A stretch of 17,129 nucleotides of DNA, taken from the NCBI GenBank assembly GCA_051883695.1, contig JBJEUF010000057.1:1-17129 (forward strand). Reading direction: 5' to 3'. This document shows, in pieces, positions 13,891 to 17,129 of this stretch. The number at the start of each line of letters is the position of its first letter. The stretch's first letter is position 1. The notes beneath the pieces were generated by a model that worked only from the letters and a program-made list of their open reading frames with translations, was not told the DNA's origin and did no database searches. The translations under genes and the position numbers were made by a program. The DNA comes from UBA11524 sp051883695. GTDB lineage: Bacteria; Bacillota; Clostridia; Christensenellales; Aristaeellaceae.

Positions 13891-16848
13891 ATGAAAGGTC
13901 TGAAGAAAAGGACATGGCGCGCGCTGGCGGTCACCTTCCTGACGCTGGCGATTGTGGTCACCATGGTCGGTCAGGTGGCAGCGGCTTATGCCCCGGCGCT
14001 GAACTACGCGCTGAAAACCAGCTCCTACAGGGTGGTCAGAAGCGATGACCCCCAGGAGGACACCACCTACTTTGATGCGGAGCATCAGGGCACGGAGGCT
14101 GTGACAGCCTTCGGCAAGGCTGTCAGCGAGGAGGTGGAAGCCGAGGGCATGGTGCTGCTGAAGAACAGGGACCATGCGCTGCCCCTTGACAGCGGCGACA
14201 GCGTCAGCACCGTGCTGCAGACGGCGTACAGCTTCAGCTACGGCTCCTCCGGCTCCGGCGCGATTGACGCAAGCAAGTACATCGACCTGAAAACGGCGCT
14301 GACGAACGCCGGTCTGAGAGTCAACACGACCCTGTGGGATTTCTACGCGGCCAATCCCTCGCAGCAGGCCATCAGCTACAGCCGCAAGGGTGATCCGGTT
14401 TACAAGGTGAACGCGCTGCCCTGGGCGGATTACTCCGACGCAGCCAAGAGCTCCATCTGCGAGACCGGCGGCACGGCGGTGGTGGTCGTGGGCCGTCTGG
14501 GCGGCGAGGGCGCGGACGTGTCCACCGCCAAAAGCGACGGCTATGACGGCAGCTACCTGTCCCTGACGAACGAGGAAATCGAGATTCTTGCCGAGCTGAC
14601 CCGAATGAAGAAGGCCGGGGAGCTGGACAGCATCGTGGTGCTCATCAACACGGCGCTGGTTTTTGAAACTGCCTTCCTGGAGGATGACTGGACGGTGGAG
14701 GTGAACGGCAGCGCCTGCACGGTGGACGTGGACGCCTGCCTGTGGGTCGGCAACACGGGCATGGGCGGCATCACCGCCGTTGCCAGGGCGCTGGTGGGCG
14801 AGGTCAATCCCTCCGGCAAGCTGCCCGACACCTATGTGAAGGACAACTTCTCCGCACCCGCAACGGCCTCCTGGGTGCTTCAAAACACGGCGGGTACCTT
14901 CTCCGCAAAGTACCGGAACAGTGAGCTGCTGACCTCCGATGCCCAGAGCCGCTACGGGGTGTATGTGGAGGGTATCTATGTGGGCTACCGTTACTATGAA
15001 ACCCGCTATGAGGACGTGGTGCTGGGCCGTGCGGGCGCGGGCGGCTACGACTACAGCGCCACCGTATCCCGTCCCTTTGGCTACGGCCTGAGCTACACCG
15101 CCTTTGCCTTCAGCGGCTATGCGGTACAGGAAAACGAAGCCGGCTACGAGGTCACCGTGACCGTCACCAACACGGGCGATGCAGCCGGTAAGGAGGTCGT
15201 GCAGGTCTACCTGCAAAAGCCCTACACCGATTATGACATCGCCACGGGCGTTGAAAAGGCCTCTGTTGAGCTTTGCGGCTTTGCCAAGACCCGTTCCCTT
15301 GAGCCCGGCGAAAGCCAGACCCTGACGATTGTCGTGGACAGGGAGCAACTCAAGACCTATGACGCCAACGGCTATCAGACCTACATCCTGGAAGCCGGTG
15401 ACTACTATCTGGCCATCGGAACCTCCGCCCATGACGCGCTGAACAACATCCTCGCGCGCAAGGGCAGGACCCCGGCGGACGGCATGGATGCCGAGGGCAA
15501 CGCCGACTTTGCCGTGCAGATCGGGCAGGACATCACGCTGGATGTGACGACCTACGCCGTGTCTGCCGAAACGGGCAGTGCGATCACCAACCGTCTGGAC
15601 TTTGCCGACATCAACAAATATGAGGGCCGCGGCGGCAATGCCGTGACCTATGTGAGCCGCAGCGACTGGGAGGGCACCTTCCCCAGGGCGGCGATCGAGC
15701 TGACCGTGACGGAGCAGATGGCTGCGGACCTCCAGTCCATGAAGGCGATCATCGAGGCGTCCGGCGCGGAGATGCCCACCTATGGCGCTGCCAACGGGCT
15801 GAGCCTCATCATGCTGCGCGGCGAGAGCTACGATGTGCAAACCTGGGAGGATCTGCTGGATCAGATGACCTGGGAGGAGCAGCGCAATCTGGTCATGCTG
15901 GCCGGCTACGGCAGCAAGGGCGTCACCTCCGTGTCTCTGCCCGAAATCAAGGCACAGGACGGCCCCACCGGCGTTGTGGACAGCGCGGAGGACGTCTCCT
16001 TCTGCAGCGAGGGAATCTGGGCAGCCTCCTTCAATCCGGCAATCATCGAAAAGGTTGGCTGCGCGCTGGGGGAGGATGCGCGCAACGCCGGCGTGACGGG
16101 CATGTACCTGCCCGGCGTAAACCTCCACCGCACGCCCTTTGGCGGCCGTGCCCATGAGTATTTCTCCGAGGATCCCTATCTGTCCGGCGTGGCTGTGGCC
16201 GCTGAAATCAAGGGCGTGCAGGAGCAGGGCGTGATCCCCTACGTGAAGCACTACGCCTTCAACGATCAGGAGGACAGCCGCATCGGCATCGGCATCTGGC
16301 TGAACGAGCAGAGCGCCCGCGAGCTTTATTTGCTGCCCTTTGAATACGCCGTTGCGCCCTCCAGGGGCAACGCTCATGGTGTGATGAGCTCCTTCAACCG
16401 GGCGGGCTGCGTCTGGACGAGTGCCAGCAGCGCGCTGATGGAGGACATCCTGCGCGGCGAAATGGGCTTTGACGGTGTGGTGCTGACCGACATGGCACTG
16501 GGTCAGAACGCCTACATGTCCTATGACGCCATTGCGCAGGGCACCGATCTGTTCCTGGATCCCACCGGAGCGCAGAGTCAGTTCGATGCCTACGCGGACA
16601 GCGTGACCTTCCGCAATGCCGTGCGCGAAGCCGTCCACCGCTATCTGTATGTGATTGCCAACGACAGCGCCGCCATGAACGGTCTTTCCGCCGCCAGCGA
16701 GATCGTCCCGGTCACGCCCTGGTGGCAGATGACCCTGAATGTGATGCAGATCGCCTTCTTTACGCTGGGCGCTGCATCCTGTGTGATGCTGTGCGTGGCG
16801 CTCAGAGCAGGGAAGAAGCAGCAAACCGTGGATGTTACAGTGCAATGA
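13891..16848 (+). CDS. Membrane-anchored GH3 glycoside hydrolase, permuted domain order
   Basis: A 985-aa protein with a hydrophobic segment at each end (about 11-33 and 945-970), so the enzyme body should sit outside the cell tethered at both termini. Domain order is again permuted. GH3 C-type domain: GMVLLKNRDHALPL near 86, GRLGGEGAD with candidate acid/base Glu206, NPSGKLPDTY near 306, FGYGLSYTAF near 396. Fn3-like domain: VTNTGDAAGKEVVQVYL near 424. Barrel domain: HRTPFGGRAHEYFSEDP near 746, KHYAFNDQED at 786-795, and the likely nucleophile Asp867 in GFDGVVLTDM. All key motifs are intact, so it should be active on a beta-glucoside-like substrate. AAAGGAGG lies 8 nt before the ATG, 3 bp after the membrane-protein gene. 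Confidence 0.9.
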   Translation: MKGLKKRTWRALAVTFLTLAIVVTMVGQVAAAYAPALNYALKTSSYRVVRSDDPQEDTTYFDAEHQGTEAVTAFGKAVSEEVEAEGMVLLKNRDHALPLDSGDSVSTVLQTAYSFSYGSSGSGAIDASKYIDLKTALTNAGLRVNTTLWDFYAANPSQQAISYSRKGDPVYKVNALPWADYSDAAKSSICETGGTAVVVVGRLGGEGADVSTAKSDGYDGSYLSLTNEEIEILAELTRMKKAGELDSIVVLINTALVFETAFLEDDWTVEVNGSACTVDVDACLWVGNTGMGGITAVARALVGEVNPSGKLPDTYVKDNFSAPATASWVLQNTAGTFSAKYRNSELLTSDAQSRYGVYVEGIYVGYRYYETRYEDVVLGRAGAGGYDYSATVSRPFGYGLSYTAFAFSGYAVQENEAGYEVTVTVTNTGDAAGKEVVQVYLQKPYTDYDIATGVEKASVELCGFAKTRSLEPGESQTLTIVVDREQLKTYDANGYQTYILEAGDYYLAIGTSAHDALNNILARKGRTPADGMDAEGNADFAVQIGQDITLDVTTYAVSAETGSAITNRLDFADINKYEGRGGNAVTYVSRSDWEGTFPRAAIELTVTEQMAADLQSMKAIIEASGAEMPTYGAANGLSLIMLRGESYDVQTWEDLLDQMTWEEQRNLVMLAGYGSKGVTSVSLPEIKAQDGPTGVVDSAEDVSFCSEGIWAASFNPAIIEKVGCALGEDARNAGVTGMYLPGVNLHRTPFGGRAHEYFSEDPYLSGVAVAAEIKGVQEQGVIPYVKHYAFNDQEDSRIGIGIWLNEQSARELYLLPFEYAVAPSRGNAHGVMSSFNRAGCVWTSASSALMEDILRGEMGFDGVVLTDMALGQNAYMSYDAIAQGTDLFLDPTGAQSQFDAYADSVTFRNAVREAVHRYLYVIANDSAAMNGLSAASEIVPVTPWWQMTLNVMQIAFFTLGAASCVMLCVALRAGKKQQTVDVTVQ

Positions 16849-16880
16849 ACGCACCCATGATGCCCATCAGGGCATAAAGG

Positions 16881-16910
16881 CTCCCCGGAGGCCGTCGCGC
16901 CTCCGGGGAG
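16881..16910 (+). terminator. Probable hairpin terminator of the GH3 operon
   Basis: CTCCCCGGAGGC (16881-16892) and GCCTCCGGGGAG (16899-16910) form a perfect 12-bp stem with a 6-nt loop, 32 bp after the last gene. The stem is typical for an operon end, but TCACAGGG follows instead of a T-run, so intrinsic termination would be inefficient. Confidence 0.5.
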
Positions 16911-16920
16911 TCACAGGGCA

Positions 16921-17129
16921 TCGACAAAGTGCCTTCGGCACTTTGTCGAGGTTTCGCACTCACTCACTGGTCGAACGGCAAGCCGTTCTCCCGGCCGTTC
17001 GTTCGTGTAAGGAGGCGATTTCTGACGAAATCGCGCGAAAATCGCCGCGCATGTCGCCGATTTTCGATCTAAAGTCGAAGGGCCTGCGGGCCCTCCGACG
17101 CCACCCATGGGTTTGTTGATGGTCTGAGG
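16921..17129. repeat. Cluster of palindromic hairpins at the right end
   Basis: Four further hairpins follow in 180 bp: TCGACAAAGTGCC/GGCACTTTGTCGA (16921-16949, 13 bp, 3-nt loop); GCGATTTC/GAAATCGC (17015-17034); CGAAAATCG/CGATTTTCG (17036-17066); and an imperfect GTCGAAGGGCC/GGCCCTCCGAC pair ending near 17100. Short palindromes such as ACGGCAAGCCGT and CGGCCG lie between. No plausible gene is present. This looks like an intergenic palindromic repeat element, but a second copy is not in the window to confirm it. Confidence 0.55.

Noticed and set aside
13360..16854. Long minus-strand open frame opposite the second GH3 gene
   Set aside because: Same reason: shadow of a well supported GH3 gene, with no recognisable domains or start signals.
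16832..17119. Small plus-strand open frame at the right end
   Set aside because: It runs through the hairpin cluster and overlaps the end of the GH3 gene; its sequence reflects palindromes rather than a protein.

Overview
The window looks like a GC-rich member of the Bacillota (Clostridia-type, plausibly gut-associated). The basis is strong AGGAGG-type ribosome binding sites, Gram-positive-style signal peptides, TTGACA/TATAAT promoters and large extracellular GH3 glycosidases. No rRNA or tRNA is present to fix the taxon, so this is an inference.

Left part (1-8048): a complete type I-C CRISPR-Cas locus, read on the minus strand in the order cas3, then cas5c-cas8c-cas7c-cas4-cas1-cas2, leader, array. 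Only the leader-proximal repeat (1-34) is inside the window. cas5c to cas2 are tightly packed, with overlaps of 4-8 bp or gaps of 1-4 bp. A strong internal ribosome binding site plus an in-frame GTG inside cas8c marks the small subunit cas11c (3077-3454). cas3 and the cas5c operon each have their own near-consensus sigma-A promoter.

The most interesting element lies in the AT-rich gap between cas5c and cas3 (5485-5795). On the plus strand, an extended -10 promoter (5668-5696) starts a short RNA (about 5703-5790). It consists of a degenerate type I-C repeat (5703-5729) with a near-intact 11-nt crRNA handle, a pseudo-spacer, and a terminator hairpin. The pseudo-spacer matches a site just upstream of the cas5c -35 box. 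That site follows a TTC, the type I-C PAM, and matches over 17 nt except at positions 6 and 12, which are the bases a Cascade complex flips out; matching stops at 18. This is the expected design of a cas-repressing crRNA-like RNA (CreR-type), which would let the effector complex shut off its own promoter without triggering full interference. I found no toxin mini-gene, so a CreTA addiction module is less likely.

Right part (8269-16848): a plus-strand operon for extracellular carbohydrate degradation. It encodes a 1399-aa secreted GH3 enzyme with permuted domain order, a 223-aa secreted carbohydrate-binding-like protein, a 150-aa four-helix membrane protein, and a 985-aa GH3 enzyme with a membrane segment at each end. 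The transcript may begin with a structured leader. No transporter or regulator is in view.

Right end (16849-17129): no convincing gene, but a dense run of perfect hairpins, probably an intergenic palindromic repeat cluster.
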